From positions 839,501 through 903,500 of the forward strand of contig JAKZAN010000003.1 in assembly GCA_023053545.1 (NCBI GenBank): a stretch of 64,000 bases of DNA. Reading direction: 5' to 3'. Position 1 is the stretch's first letter. Each line of letters starts with the position of its first letter. Shown here piece after piece: positions 23,020 to 35,044 of this stretch. A program made the position numbers and the translations under genes. This DNA is from Lepidurus packardi. Its lineage: Eukaryota; Arthropoda; Branchiopoda; Notostraca; Triopsidae. Under the pieces are notes generated by a model. It was not told the DNA's origin. It made no database searches and was given only the letters and a program-made list of their open reading frames with translations.

Positions 23020-24990
23020 GTGTCCAACGAATCCGAATCAGAAAATGAAATGGTTGAAGAAGACGACCCGAAAACGTTGTCACGGCTTCGAACTCTATAC
23101 AAAAGAGAAATTCTGCAGCTCACCGAAACTGCGACTTCTGGAAACGCCTCCGTCAAACTACGCCCTCCTAAGCAAACCGCAGAGTCATCTATTGAACATT
23201 TCTGCAACCAGAAACTGCAAGATATGGAAAATAACTTGCTAGCACGTATTGAGAGTCTGCTTTCAAACCGACCACAACGCCCGAACCAAACAGACAGAGA
23301 AGACTTCGAAACCCGCGACCATATTCCTGTTTCGCGACAACGCAGATCTTCAACGTCTGCTTACGCCTATAGAGCAAGACTCGTGGATCTTCGAGCAAAA
23401 CTCCGTCGGCTGCGCTCATGGTGGCTATTCCTGCATCGGACACCTGTCAAAGATTGACATACAACCATTTTCGGGGGATCCAAGGGATTGGCCCTTGTTT
23501 ATCGCAAACCTCGAAGTATGGTCACGACGTTCTGCCGACAGATGATCAACGCATGGCGTACTTGAGAGAACTACTAGCTCCTGACGTCCGCAAGAGCATA
23601 GCCCAATCCTGAACGAAACCATCACTCTATCGCAAAGCTCTTCAAGACCTTCGGCGGCGTTACGGTCATCCTTAACTTTTTTTTTGAGAATATGTTAGGA
23701 CTTTACTCGCATTACCTTCCGTGCAATCCCATGATTTTCAATCGCTGAAAACGTTATTTAACGAATTGCACGGCGCGATTTCGGTATTGGATGACGAAGG
23801 GTATAACGATGTGGATTCCTCCGCAACGCTCGAACAAATCCTAACGAAATTACCAAATGACTTGAGAAGCAAATGAGGAATGAATGTTTTGCGTATGCAA
23901 TCCCATAAGCCTGGTCTTCGCGATATCGACGAATGGTTAGAAGACATTGTTATGGGAATGAAGATTTGTCCCTCCATTTCGAAGCCTCACCGAGAAACGT
24001 CACAACGAGAAACCACAAAACGAGAAGAAAACAAGAAAGTTCACACCACCGATAGAGGGTTAGTGTTATCCACCGCTACCTCTCCAGTCGTGATCTGCTC
24101 ATTTTGCAAAGAGTCACACAAGAATGTCCTAAGTTGTGAAATATGGATGTCAATCAACGAATCGATTTGGTAAAAAAAATATAATTTTGTTTTCGATGTC
24201 TAGGTCCAAAGTCAACTGAGTAGAGATTGCAAATCGACTAAGTTCTGCAATCAACATGGCTACAAAAGTCGCCACAACCCATTGCTTCGGACTCGACTTC
24301 TAGTTCTCGGCTTCTAGTTCTGCGAACGAAACCAACAGCATTTCGAGCGAAATAACGCCCCATGTTGGACACGTCTAGCAAAACAACGAAGAGAGAATTC
24401 TTCTAGTTGTTGTCCCAGTTACACTTGTTAATGGCGACAAGACCCTGCCGATTTATGCCTTACTGGACTCAGGAAGTCAATCGACGCTGATAAAAGGTGA
24501 AGCTGCCAGCATGCTCGATTTACAGGGTGAAGAGCGAAGAATTCGACCTCGCACGTTCCATGGAAGGGAACCTGTCTTCAATGCTCATTTGGTCAAGCTG
24601 TCGATCCGGTCAAGAGATCAAAAGCGTTAGTTTCGATAAAGTTAAAGCCGTCAGTGTTCCAGTCATGGAAAGCCCTCCCGACAAAATATATTGGCCAAAA
24701 GAGAAGCTCCAATGGCCGCATATTTCCGATTTAGACATCCCACATCTCGATGGCAGCAAGATCATGGTTTTGATCGGAAGAAACGTACGCGCGCCCACGA
24801 AATCTTTGAATACCGAAAACCTCCAACAGGGACACAAGGCCCTAACGAGATTTTAACGCCATTCGGATGGTGTGTTGTTGATGACTATCCAGCGAAAGCC
24901 AATGGTAGTCAAAATGAAATCTCGGTTTTTCACATACATTTAAATCATGATGATGATCAATCCAACCATGATTCCCTTCCACGCTCTGCC
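23020..24990 (+). pseudogene. BEL B gag-protease, heavily mutated
   Basis: The first 130 codons are acidic then helical (NESESENEMVEEDDPKTL) and resemble a BEL gag N-terminus. After a frameshift the capsid region appears with IDIQPFSGDPRDWPLFIANL (about 23450-23515). Many stops and frameshifts follow. Near 24440-24490 a retroviral-type protease motif appears (YALLDSGSQSTLIKG). A second block at 24497-24856 includes PHLDGSKIMVLIGRN and then FGWCVVDDYP, typical of BEL proteases. RT and integrase of this element are missing: near 24990 the sequence changes to Gypsy B. A truncated dead copy. Confidence 0.8.
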
Positions 24991-25009
24991 AGCCGGAGAT
25001 GCCACACGG

Positions 25010-26488
25010 GCTCCAGCAAGATGTCGCTGTGCATCAGGTGGAGCTACTTACCGATAATGCTGTCGTCGAAGCTCAGGTGAGGGACGGGGAAATGGAGTTA
25101 GTCAAGAGATGCCTAAGGGAATCCAACTGTAAGCCGAATTTAAAGGAGTTAAGCCCGACATTGTGTAGTTACTAGACGCAAAGGAAGAATTTGAAGTTTT
25201 CTAATGGCGGGCTTTATCGCAAATGGTTGTCTGCTGATGGGTGTCTATACCTACCTCTGGTACCTAAAGGGAAACAAGAAGAGCTTCTGAGGAACTATCA
25301 TGGCGGAAACTCTGGTGCATATATGGGTAGCACGAAGATTTTACTGAAGCTGCGTTCGCGATTTTATTGGCCAGGAATGAGAAAGGACATTGAGATCTGG
25401 TGCAAGAGTTGTTCAACAATTGTGCGACGAAATACTCCGTCTCAAAAGACCAAGCTCCTTTGAATCCCTTGAACCCAAGATTTCCAAGTGACATTATTGC
25501 AATGGATATTTTGGGACCCTTGCTCGAAACAACAGACCATAACCTTTACATTTTAGTTGTCGGTGATTGGTTTACGAAGTGCTTGGAGGCATATACTATT
25601 AGGGACCAGGAAGCTAGCACCATTGCTAGTAAGTTGTATGGTGAATTTATCACCAGATATGACGTTCCTCTTCAACTTCACTCCGATCAAGGGAGAAATT
25701 TTGAATCAAAAACTGTAAATAAAATTTGCCGGGATACTCAAAATCAAGAAGACTCGAACAACCCCATATCACTGTTAGAGTGTCGAGTTTATTGAGCGAG
25801 CTAATAGGATAATCTTGGCTGGTCTCAGTAAGCTGATTGACTAGGGAGACGAAACATGGGATCTTGTTTTGCCAGTGTTTTTCTGTTTACCCCTGCTCGC
25901 CTATAATTAGGAAGGGGGTTGTTTTTACCGGAAGATGTTGTGTTCGGTGGGGGAAATTTAGGAGCTGAGCCTGTGTCCACGTCTCAGTATGCTGAATTCT
26001 TAGAGAAGACGCTACCTGAAATCTTTGAATAGGCGCGAACACGGTTAGGAGTCGCCCAACGTTATCAGAAGGTCACTTATGATAGAAGATTGTCAAAGCA
26101 GCAGATCCGATTGTGACACTCTGTTTGGTTATTAACTCCTGCTCCAAAGAGGGGAAGGTTTCGCAAGTTTCATCGACCTTGGTCAGGCCCGTGGATTCTG
26201 ATCAAATGTATTTCTGATCAGCATGTGCGAATTAATAACGCATCTACAGGGACAAGAAAAGTTGTACCGAGACACAGAATATTATTGGATTGGGAGGATG
26301 ATGACTACTTACCCGTAGAAGAAGAACAAATCGTTGAGAATTTTGGCGAACCTGGGGCAGACAGCGATGGAGATTTTGATGGACCTGGTGAAGACGAGCG
26401 AGCAAATTTTGCTGAAGAACGTCGGTCGACAAGGTCTCGAAAGCCTCCGGAGCGTTGTCGTTCCAACATGGATTCTAGGTTTCGTTGA
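25010..26488 (+). pseudogene. Gypsy integrase fragment B
   Basis: It reads the pre-integrase segment (GGLYRKWLSADG) and an H2C2-type zinc domain (LLRNYHGGNSGAYMG, FYWPGMRKDIEIWCKSC). One His and one Cys of the finger look replaced. The core has AMDILGPL and LHSDQGRNFES, then loses frame near 25730 before the third acidic residue. The C-terminal domain (KFHRPWSGPWIL near 26170) and an acidic tail with LLDWEDDDY (26225-26488) follow. The 5' side joins BEL B and the 3' side joins a minus-strand segment; neither LTR is evident. Confidence 0.83.
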
Positions 26489-26489
26489 G

Positions 26490-27290
26490 TCCGTTCAGCC
26501 TCAATCTTCTCTCGCTGCTCCTCTAGAGTTCGCAAAATGCGAGATTCTTCGGCACGCTTCTGGTTTTCTTGCCTTGTCAGCATCACTTGTAGCTCTGTTT
26601 CTCTTCGTAGCTTCTCAGCTTCCCGAAGCTTCGCTCTTGTCGTAGAGGAAGCAGAGGAGAATGCTGTTTTCGAAGAAGCAATTGACGGGTTCGTGGATCG
26701 GGCTTTCAAGTGTTCATCGATATCGGCAAAACAGTTCAGCGTGGATTGATCAATTTCACTTAACCACTGGTGATCAGCCAAGTCATTCGCAGTGTCACCT
26801 TTCGCTTCGCTAAGTTATTATGAGATTCAAAACATGAGGCGGCGAGTCCTGAAAGTAAAGAACGCAAAACACGTAATTCAGTATTGCTTCCGCGTTCGGA
26901 AATATGACGTGAAAATCTGTGGATGAGGGCAGTATGTTGTCTCTTTGCATTTGTTCTTAACTGTTTTAGTGCATTTTAGTTCGGAGCACTGTCGCACTCG
27001 TCACACAGTTCACGTCGCACAGTTCACTCGTCATGCCACCGGTTTCACGGTTTTCGGGTCTTGCATCAGCCATGATAAATTCAAATTTTTCGGTTGTTCC
27101 CGGGTTTCACGTAACGTAATGTTACGGATCAAATTAGTGTCCTTAACAAGTGATGATGTATTGACAGATGATGTATTGATGTTCGTTGTAGACTATCTTG
27201 ATGTTAGTTTTGGACTAGTCTTAGACATGGGGTATATATAGTCGAAAAGTTCAGTAGTATAGTTAACGTAAAAAGTGATGATTCTCTGAA
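26490..27290 (-). pseudogene. Possible LTR-element leader and gag fragment
   Basis: The 26781-26490 minus frame encodes a charged helical segment (KLREAEKLRRETELQ and EEQREKIEAERTQR) like the coiled-coil N-terminus of BEL gag proteins. Upstream on the minus strand a TATATATA lies near 27230 and a short ATG frame begins near 27080, so an LTR or promoter may lie around 27100-27290. No matching LTR or PBS was found. The antisense plus frame overlaps the end of Gypsy B, so the join is near 26490. Confidence 0.4.
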
Positions 27291-27299
27291 ACGTCAGAT

Positions 27300-28594
27300 A
27301 ATGTCTTAGTCATGGCTATTGATGGCAAGAAGGAATGCAAATGACGTTTTGGACTTGAAGCTTCTCTACCACGGGCGCATCTGAGGGCTGACGGGAGAGC
27401 GTTGATTCTTAGTTTGATTAGGTCACAAAAACATGTGGTCTTGAATGAAATGTTTCATCGCCAGCCCATGAGTTTCCAGCAGAGAAGTTATGACTATATG
27501 CTAGATGATGTCCATCTGTAGTCGCTGTCAGGGTTCGTCGCCAATAGTCATCTGTTGTTTCAGAAGGTTTATCCAAGTTTAGCCATGATTTTAATGTTGT
27601 AGTTTGTTTTAGGCTTTCTTCTAGAGCTAGCTACTCGCGCTGTAATTAGATCGTCGGATTTTTATATATTTTTAAGTCGCTTAAGTCTTAATAATGGGAC
27701 ATGGAAAGAAAGACGTGGGATTACCAAATCTCCATCACAGATTTTTGTGTGAAAATAGGCAACTGGAACGTCTTTGGGAAGTCTGAGCCATTTGCGTAAG
27801 TATGATCGAATAGAAACCTCAAAACTTTTTAGTTCTCCCTTACGAAATCGGGAAAGCACTAAACTCTTTTAAATTCTTGGTAGAAGGAAATTTCGTAAGA
27901 TAAACAACCTTTGTTAAGTTTTGAAGGGTGCTTTCTCTCGTCGTGTTAGGAGCCCTAGTAATTCTGGGTTATAATTCTTCATACGTCCGAGATGGCAAAA
28001 AGGGATTCCAAATTTTATCTGGACCCAATGCAGGGATCTCAACGTTGTCAACTTTAAATTTTAGGTCTTCTCTAATAATCATTATTGTTTTCATTTTCTC
28101 AACTATTATCTTGCTGGTAGTCTGAGACTTATCAGCATTGATTTCTAAACCCCGCATCATAAGCAGCTTAATAGTGAAGTCTAGTTGGTCTTGTAAACCT
28201 CCTGGGGTCGAAGCTAGTAAATTTGAGTCGTCAGCGTTTGTCATGTTGCCGATTTATCCGAATGGGTTACTGAATCCAATGGATTGAGGTAGGGATTCAA
28301 AGACTAGGTCTAGGACAGTATTGAAGACCCAGGGGGACAGTGGGTCTCCTTGTTTTACCCCTTTTTGATGTTAATATTGGAACAGAGACTGATGCCATTT
28401 GAGACAGCGTGGTAGTGCTTCCGTTGTAGTTATTACCTAAGTATTCGACTAGTTCATCAGAGGCTCCTCTGTTTTGTATGTCTGCTATTATAGCTTCATG
28501 ATTCACTGAATCAAAAGCCTTCTTGATGTCTATAATGCCAACGAAAAGTGGTTTGAGATTTGTTTTCGTATGGCGGAGGAAGTAGTCTATCAAG
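27300..28594 (-). pseudogene. R2-like LINE A, RT to C-terminus
   Basis: From 28594 the minus strand reads the RT palm with IIDIKKAFDSVNHEA, then after a frameshift GVKQGDPLSPWVFN, a stop near 28255, and the catalytic ADDSNLLAS. The thumb and linker follow (RSYLRKWLRLPKDVPVAYFHT, 27800-27700), then degraded C-terminal sequence with KLRINALPSALRCARGR (near 27400), which resembles the region before the restriction-like endonuclease of R2 elements. The endonuclease itself is not recognisable before 27300. The 5' half continues at 35045-36080 on the other side of BEL C. R2 elements normally sit in 28S rDNA; no rDNA is visible here. Confidence 0.82.
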
Positions 28595-28599
28595 AAGGC

Positions 28600-28840
28600 T
28601 GGTCAGTCCAAATATCGTGAGCTGGCTGGGAAACGTTACGATAGCACTCTGATGATTTTAATAACAAACACGACTATATTTCGTCAATCGTGTGTACAGA
28701 AACAAAGAAATTTTTGGGGGTTACGATGGTCGACTAACCGTTGTCGAGAACGGAACGAGAGAGACTTGCCTTAGAACATGTAATAGTAACAATGAATTTT
28801 TGTAATATTGAAATCTACCATCCGTATCTAGTACGGAACA
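28600..28840 (-). repeat. BEL C 3' LTR
   Basis: Plus strand starts TGGTCAG and ends GGAACA. 241 bp; about 98% identical to the copy at 34800-35039. Confidence 0.93.
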
Positions 28841-28849
28841 TCGCCAGCC

Positions 28850-31638
28850 CCGTTACTAGTCACAGTAACAGCTTCAGATACCGCTTCCAGGAGGCAAAGT
28901 TTTGCGACAGGCCGAACGTACTCTCCGTGCCTAGTTTTCACCAAAGCTGTCCGCGTAATGCTGTCCTTGCCCGGGAAGGTCTCCAAGACTCGTCCAATCG
29001 GCCACTGACCTCGGGGAGAATTCTGGTCCACAACAAGAACGATATCATCCTTCTGCAGATTTCGCCTTTCGGACAGCCATTTTCGCCGTTCGATGAGATA
29101 GGGGGCGTACTCGCGAATCCATCTCTTTCAGAAATGCTCTATTATCACTTGCGCTGCACGCCATTTCTTCTTACGGTTAATTTCTTCAGGCAGGTTAATA
29201 TCAGAAGGTAATCTAGGATTAGGTCGTCCCAGCAAAAAATGATTTGGCGTCAAAGATTCGGGCTCGTTCGGATCGACTGTGACATGCGTGAGTGGTCTTC
29301 CGTTCAGCAGACTTCCGATTCCAGTCATGGTGGTCAACAGGACTTCGTCCGTCAGCGTCCTTTTATTTAAAACGCTCCGAAGAGCTACCTTAGCAGATTT
29401 AACAAGGCTTTCCCAAACGCCACCAAAGTGTGGCGCTGCGGGAGGTGAAAAATGCCATTCAATGCTGTCCAAAGCCAATGAATGCACAAGCCTTTCTTCA
29501 TTCAAATTTGCAACCAGATTACGCAGCTCGCGTTCTCCTGCAACAAAATTTGTACCATTATCCGAGTAGACTACCTTCGGTTTTCCGCGTCTGTCACAAA
29601 ACCGACTAAAGGCTTGCAGGAACGAATCAGTATCGAGACTGTGAGCCACTTCGATATGAACTGTCCTGGTCACCAAACAGGTGAAGAGGCAGCCATATCT
29701 TTTTACCGTCCGTCTTAAAGTCGTCACGTGGAAGGGGCCAAAGTAATCAATCCCCGTATGCGTGAAAGGGGGAAGAAAAGGCTGAAGCCGGTGTTCAGGA
29801 AGGGCGGCCATGAGCGGAATTTGGGGCTTAGCATTATTGCGACCTCAAGTGGGACACCTTGCGACGCAACTACGAATAGACTTTCTCCCCTTTAGAATCC
29901 AATACGTCAACCGGATCTCATGGAGTGTACGCTCCACCGACGAATGATGAAGCTTCTGATGAGCCTGTGCGATCACCAGTTTCGATAACGGACAATCATC
30001 GGGCAGGATGACTGGGTTCTTAACGCCGGGCTCCAAGGTACTGTTCTCCAAACGCCCTCGGGCCCTCAGAATTCCCTCTTCGTCCAAGTAGGGTTTCAAT
30101 TTCGAGATTCGAGAATTCGCGCTGATGGGCTTGTCACCTCTTAAATTCGAGGTTTCTTGGGAAAAGGCAACTTCTTGGGTAACTCGAATGCAGACGTTCA
30201 TGGCTTGATTTATTTCAAGCGCCGTGAGATTTCGTTTTGTGGCCCGTTGACCTTTAAGAGCTTGAATAAAACGCAGGACGTAAGCGATAGTGCCTTTCAG
30301 CAAGTCCAAGTTGCGCGCGCGATTAATGAAGTCATTGACTGGTCTACTTGAGTCTACAGATTGGTGACCAACCCATTTCACTTCGGGGTCGTCTTGACTT
30401 GGTTCGGGGCGGCTAATTGAAGTTGTGGGCCAGTTACTTTCGTCCTCGTATAAAAATCCTGGGCCTCGGAACCAGCGATGATTAGGTTCAACCAGAACCC
30501 TTCCGGTCAACCCTCGGCTGCAGTCGTCTGCAGGATTTTCGGACGTCGGTACATATCTCCATTGCCCTTTTTTCGAGTGCTCGAGAATCTCGCGGTTAGC
30601 GGCGAACAAATGGAACTTGCAGGTCTTCGAATTTATCCATTTCAGTACGAGCTCGGCGTCTGTCCAAAAGGTAATCGCGGAAAAGGGGAGTGTCATCTCC
30701 TTCTGAACCATAGTACCTATTCGAACGGCGAGGACTGCACCCTGTAGTTCAAGTCGAGGAATGCAAAGTGCTCTTCGTGGTGCCACGCGGGACTTAGCGA
30801 AAATCAAATTTACGGTGACTTGGCCGTCGGAGTGTATGAAACGTTCGTACACCGCTGCTTCGAAGGCCAGCTGCGAAGCGTCAGAGAAAACGTGGAGCTG
30901 GGCGTTTAAAATGGGGGTTTGTGCGGTCCGAAGGCATCGCGGGATTTTCAAGTGGGACAAAAGCTTAATTTCTTGACACCAGGTCTGAATGCGGGTCAAC
31001 ATTTCTTCAGGAAGTTTTTCATCCCATCCGATAATTAAGCTCCAAGTGTCTTGGAGAATGGACTTAGCCGTCAGGAGAAAGGGGACGACGAAGCCTAGAG
31101 GGTTAAAAATTGAGGCAACGGTGCTAAGTAGCTCCCGTTTTGTCTTAACTTCCCCCTTGGGATTAAATTGGAAGCGAAAACAATCTTCCTCGCAGTGCCA
31201 TTTTAGGCCTAGTGCCCGCTCGATGGGAAGTTCGTCGAAATCAAGATTCAATTCTGCACAAGCACGCTCTGATTTTGATATTGCCTTCAGTACGACCTTC
31301 GATGACGACATCCACTTCGTCAAGCGAAAACCCCCTCTATGGAATGACAACGAAACTTGGTGTGCTACTTCGATAGCTTCCTGCTCGCTGTCGACGAAGT
31401 CCAAGAGGTCATCCACGTAGAATTGGTTTTGCACCTTTTCGGGAACCAACAGAAAATCGTCTTTACTATCTTCGGCCGTCTTCCGCAGCACGTAGTTGCA
31501 AATGGCGGGGGATGAAGCTGAACCGAAGACTTGGACAGTCATTTGATAGGTGCGGGGGGGAATGTTTTCTCCAGGAGGACGCCAGAAGAATCGTAACGCG
31601 GGTTGATCTGACTTAATTACTCCAACCTGGTTGAACAT
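28850..31638 (-). pseudogene. pol: BEL C pol: RT, RNase H, integrase
   Basis: 31638-29845 is one open frame of 597 codons. It has RT with VFGSASSPAICN and the catalytic FYVDDLLDF, then Peptidase_A17/RNase H blocks (LFADAS-like VFSDASQLAFEAA, FWTDAELVLKWI, NPADDCSRGL), then the HHCC finger start (HHSSVERTL). A TGA at 29845-29847 stands where the second Cys pair of the zinc finger should begin. The same frame continues at 29811-29128 with the integrase core: GIDYFGPF, YSDNGTNF and SPPAAPHFGGVWE, giving the D, D and E region. A second TGA at 29128-29130 interrupts a Trp-rich C-terminal motif (before KRWIREY). The frame then runs to about 28850. Otherwise the catalytic residues are present. Confidence 0.9.
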
Positions 31639-33790
31639 TTTTTCGATATCAGCAGAAATAGCGATCGATTCTGTCGAAAGCGAAGTAGTATGGCAGCCAA
31701 ATTTGTGAGGAGATCCGGTCCCTTCAGCAGCGCATCATTTAACGATATTCCGGCGGTGCGAGCGGCGGCGTCGAATACAACCCGCAACTTACCAAGTTTG
31801 TTCGGATTTGTAACTGCGTGATGCTGGAGATACCAGATCCTTTTTTCCTCCAGGTTTTGCCTTTCGACAGGCACGAGGCAAGCATGTCCGTTTTTCAAAT
31901 AGTCCTCGATGGCCTTTTCGTACATCTCAGCGAATTCGGGGTTCAAACGTAATTTTCTCTCCATTGAAAATAAACGGTGTAGAGCCGAGTTGCGATTATT
32001 CGGGAGGGTGACTTCAGGGCTTCGCCATAGGAGCCCAGCTTCATAGCGCTCTCCGTTATGGAACACCGTGTTTTCCAAAATTTTGAGGGCTACCTTGTCG
32101 TCATCAGAGAGTAACTTCTCAGTGGCTGGCTTGGTACCGAAACTCTCCGTCTCCCACATGTTTTCAACGGAGCGATGTAGTTCGTCATCCGAATCTTGCA
32201 TGCCAATTCGGAAGATTTGTCTGGCAGAAGTGCGGCTTTGTATTGTTTGCTCGAAAGGACTGACGACAGTCCATCCGAAAATCGTTTGTACAGCCCTGGG
32301 ACCGACAGTGCCTCTTGCAGGCTTCAAAATAGCCAAAGGTTCGTGTGCCTCTACGACATCCATGCCGAAGAGTACCGTAACATCTTCGTCCTTCATTTCT
32401 GGAAGCTCCAAGCCTCTCAAGTGATTGTGAGCCTTTTGCAGTCGTTGAAAATCATAACGTCGATTTGAAATCTTGAGATTAGGAACGGTGAGCGCTCCCG
32501 AAACTTGCACGACGAATTTTCCGTCGAGGGATGAGACTTCAAAATCCACAGTCTTCACGCGCAAAACCGGGTCATTTCCATGGAACGTCTCGAGGTGAAT
32601 ATTCTTCTCAGGGCCATTTAAAGATAAACTTCGGGCGACATCTCTTCTAATAAGTGACACTTCGCTGCCAGTTTCGAGCAGAGCGTGTACGCGTAAAGAC
32701 TTCCCAAATTTGGAGATTATAACGGGAACTAATGATAGAAGAACAATTCTCCCAGGCGCGAATCTCATATGATAGACTGCGGGTCCTGGATGGCTTTTCG
32801 CTGGAGAACGATTTGGGTAAACTCGGGGAGCGCCGTGCAGCAATGGGTGATGTTTTTCTTTACAGCCGTCGACTGCACAGTCCTGCTTTCGGCCACATGC
32901 CCGATTTCGATGGGGGTCTTCGAGGCAGGAGAAGCAGAGCGATTTTTCCTTGACAACTTCAGCACGCTCCTTCGTCTGCAACGCGGCGAATTTTCGACAA
33001 TCGGAAATACTGTGCCCAACTTTCGCGCGTACTTGGCAAGTTTTTGGGGCAGAGTTTTCGCTCGTTGCATAAACATGCTTCGATTGGGGCGTCTTCGTAG
33101 CCAGGGGTGACCTTTTCAGAGGCCCCGGTTTGGATTCGAATTGTTCAATCGGTTGAACTGTCATTTGGCTTAAGACGAGTTGATCAAGCCAAGCGTCGAA
33201 ATCAGACAGATCAGCGAGACGAGGTTGTATACTAAATACTCTTTCCCCCCATCTATTTCTGAGAGGCTTGGGCAATTTGTTGACAAGCTGTGACAGGGTT
33301 GCGCTCGATTGCAAGTCTTGGTGATACCCACAGTGCTCAAGGGACGTAAAAGCGCCATGGACTTCGTTAGCAAATTCTTGAAGAGCTTCGAAATCTTCAG
33401 AGCGTAGCTGTGTAATGTTAAGCAATTTCGCAATGAAAGCTCTGGCAATTAAATGAGGATGGCCATATCTTCGTTGCAGTTCCGCTAGGGCCGTTTTATA
33501 CAAGGAGGGGCTATGTAGTGTTTGCGCAATCGATCCCCTTACTCTGTCATCCAAAAGTTTCTTAAATAAGCTAGTTTTTGAGCGTCGGAACAGCCCGATT
33601 CATGGATCAGAGTTCTGAAATTGGCAATAAACATCGTCCGTCTCGGGTCTCCATTAAACGGGGTAATCGTGATCTTTGGGAGTCCGGAACTCTTACCACC
33701 ATGAGAACTGCGTTCTCCGCGATTTTCTGATTCTTCGTATATCCACGCATCTTCGCGATTTGCAACCTCTTCTGGCGTTGGCGTTGGCAA
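31617..33790 (-). pseudogene. BEL C capsid, zinc knuckles, protease and N-terminal RT
   Basis: 33790-33539 and 33554-31617 overlap in different frames. The capsid part reads KITITPFNGDPRRTMFIANF, then RYGHPHLIARAFIAKLL. Two Cys/His clusters follow (CFSCLEDPHRNRAC and CAVDGCKEKHHPLLH). The protease has LLETGSEVSLI: the catalytic Asp of the usual D-T/S-G is Glu here (codon 32673-32675). The first RT blocks (RIWYLQHHAV, LRVVFDAAA) close the frame, and the RT continues in another frame from 31638. The Asp-to-Glu change would be expected to impair proteolysis. Confidence 0.87.
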
Positions 33791-34686
33791 CTGTCCTCTC
33801 GTTTGTGGAAGCTGGAGTAGTAGTTTCGCTTCTGTCGGGGACCAGGGCAGTTTGGTGTGTTGGACTCACTCGTACGTCAAGCGACACGTTGGAAGGAGGT
33901 GTTGCCGTCCCCGTGATGAGCATAGGCTCTCCAACTACCTCCTCAACTTCTTCGCGTAGTGAATTTGCTTCTAAACGGAGTTGGGCGACTTCATTTTCGT
34001 AATGTCGTCTCTCTCGGGCAAACTGTGCTCTCTGTTCCTCTTCCTCCAGTTGCATCTGCATTTCCCTTAGCCTTTTTCTGCAGGCCTTCTCTTCTACGGC
34101 GTCTTCGTTTAACCGGTGGAGACGCAATTCGGCAGAGGCAAGGCGTAATTGGGATTCCCGATGCCGCATGCTTGAGGATTTGCTCGCGATGCTGCCCTCT
34201 GCAGGCGATCAGGACGAACGGGAAGAGATAAGCGAGCGAGATACGATTGATGATGGAGGGTCGTTTGCTCGTGAGGAACGATATTCTTCGATATTTAGAA
34301 AAGACGCGAATGCGTCTTTCTCTATTTTTCGTTAAATACGCTTCGGCGTTCGCTGTTTGGAGGTCTTTCAGCCCCCGAGCCGTGATGTAGCGTTTGTTAA
34401 GGTCTGCACATTCCTTGAGACCCTCGGAAAGCTGCTGCCGTAGAACTTCGAGTGCGCTGTGGCTGCCGCGGTTTGCGGTGTGTGCATCAATTCGTTTGAT
34501 ACACACGTTGACGCGCTTCGTGGCTTCGGTACGAAGCTTGCGTAAAAAACGAACGTCTGACGCGCCACGTTCGTCATCTGAGAATTCATTGTTGACGTCA
34601 CGCTCGCCATCCGAGAATTCATTGTTGACGTCACGCTCGCCATCCGAGAATTCATTGTTGGCTGGCGCGTTGGCGTACGCCATTGT
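33693..34686 (-). pseudogene. BEL C gag N-terminus
   Basis: The ATG near 34683 opens a frame of about 170 codons with a threefold acidic repeat (NNEFSDGERDV) and then a helical region. The frame is lost near 34250 and the protein continues at 34169-33693 as a strongly charged, probable coiled coil (RLREMQMQLEEEEQRAQ), followed by a Thr/Pro linker. A further shift leads to the capsid region at 33790. The PBS lies about 100 bp upstream of the start. Confidence 0.82.
34580..34660. repeat. 33 bp tandem repeat in BEL C gag, 2.5 copies
   Basis: Two identical 33 bp units and a partial third (GAGAATTCATTGTTG...). The repeat keeps the reading frame and gives three copies of an 11-residue acidic motif. 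Confidence 0.9.
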
Positions 34687-34779
34687 ACGAATTACGAAAG
34701 TAAATGCGTCAAAAAACATGTTTGAGATCGAAAATTTAGTACTTAACAGTTTGCGAAGCGAAAAGAAAAACCGCTTGGT

Positions 34780-34799
34780 TTCCCGGTCGATGCACCAAA
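34780..34799 (-). other. BEL C primer binding site, tRNA-Gly-like
   Basis: Immediately inside the 5' LTR; minus strand TTTGGTGCATCGACCGGGAA, identical to BEL B. Confidence 0.8.
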
Positions 34800-35039
34800 T
34801 GGTCAGCCCAAATATCGTGAGCTGGCTGGGAAACGTTACGATATCACTCTGATGATTTTAGTAACAAACACGACTATATTTCGTCAATCGTGTGTACAGA
34901 AACAAAGAAATTTTTGGGGTTACGATGGTCGACTAACCGTTGTCGAGAACGGAACGAGAGAGACTTGCCTTAGAACATGTAATAGTAACAATGAATTTTT
35001 GCAATATTGAAATCTACCTTCCGTATCTAGTACGGAACA
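34800..35039 (-). repeat. BEL C 5' LTR
   Basis: 240 bp, TG...CA type; flanked outside by AAGGC at 35040-35044. Confidence 0.93.
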
Positions 35040-35044
35040 AAGGC

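Larger units (their letters stand above)
28600..35039 (-). mobile_element. BEL/Pao retrotransposon (BEL C), complete with both LTRs
   Basis: Two LTRs of 240-241 bp bound a 6.0 kb interior with PBS, gag, protease, RT, RNase H and integrase in BEL order. AAGGC flanks both sides (28595-28599 and 35040-35044), a 5 bp target duplication typical of LTR elements. The insertion splits an R2-like RT gene whose frame is continuous once the element and one AAGGC copy are removed. The LTRs differ at 5 positions plus one indel in about 240 bp, so insertion was fairly recent. Coding lesions: frameshifts in gag and RT, and two TGA codons in the integrase part. Confidence 0.94.

Noticed and set aside
26305..26489. 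Minus-strand continuation of the coiled-coil gag frame
   Set aside because: On the plus strand this is the expected acidic tail of Gypsy B, comparable to fragment A, so the minus reading is probably its shadow.
33676..34852. Long plus-strand frames opposite BEL C gag
   Set aside because: They are antisense shadows of a charged, repeat-containing gag frame that matches BEL families on the minus strand.
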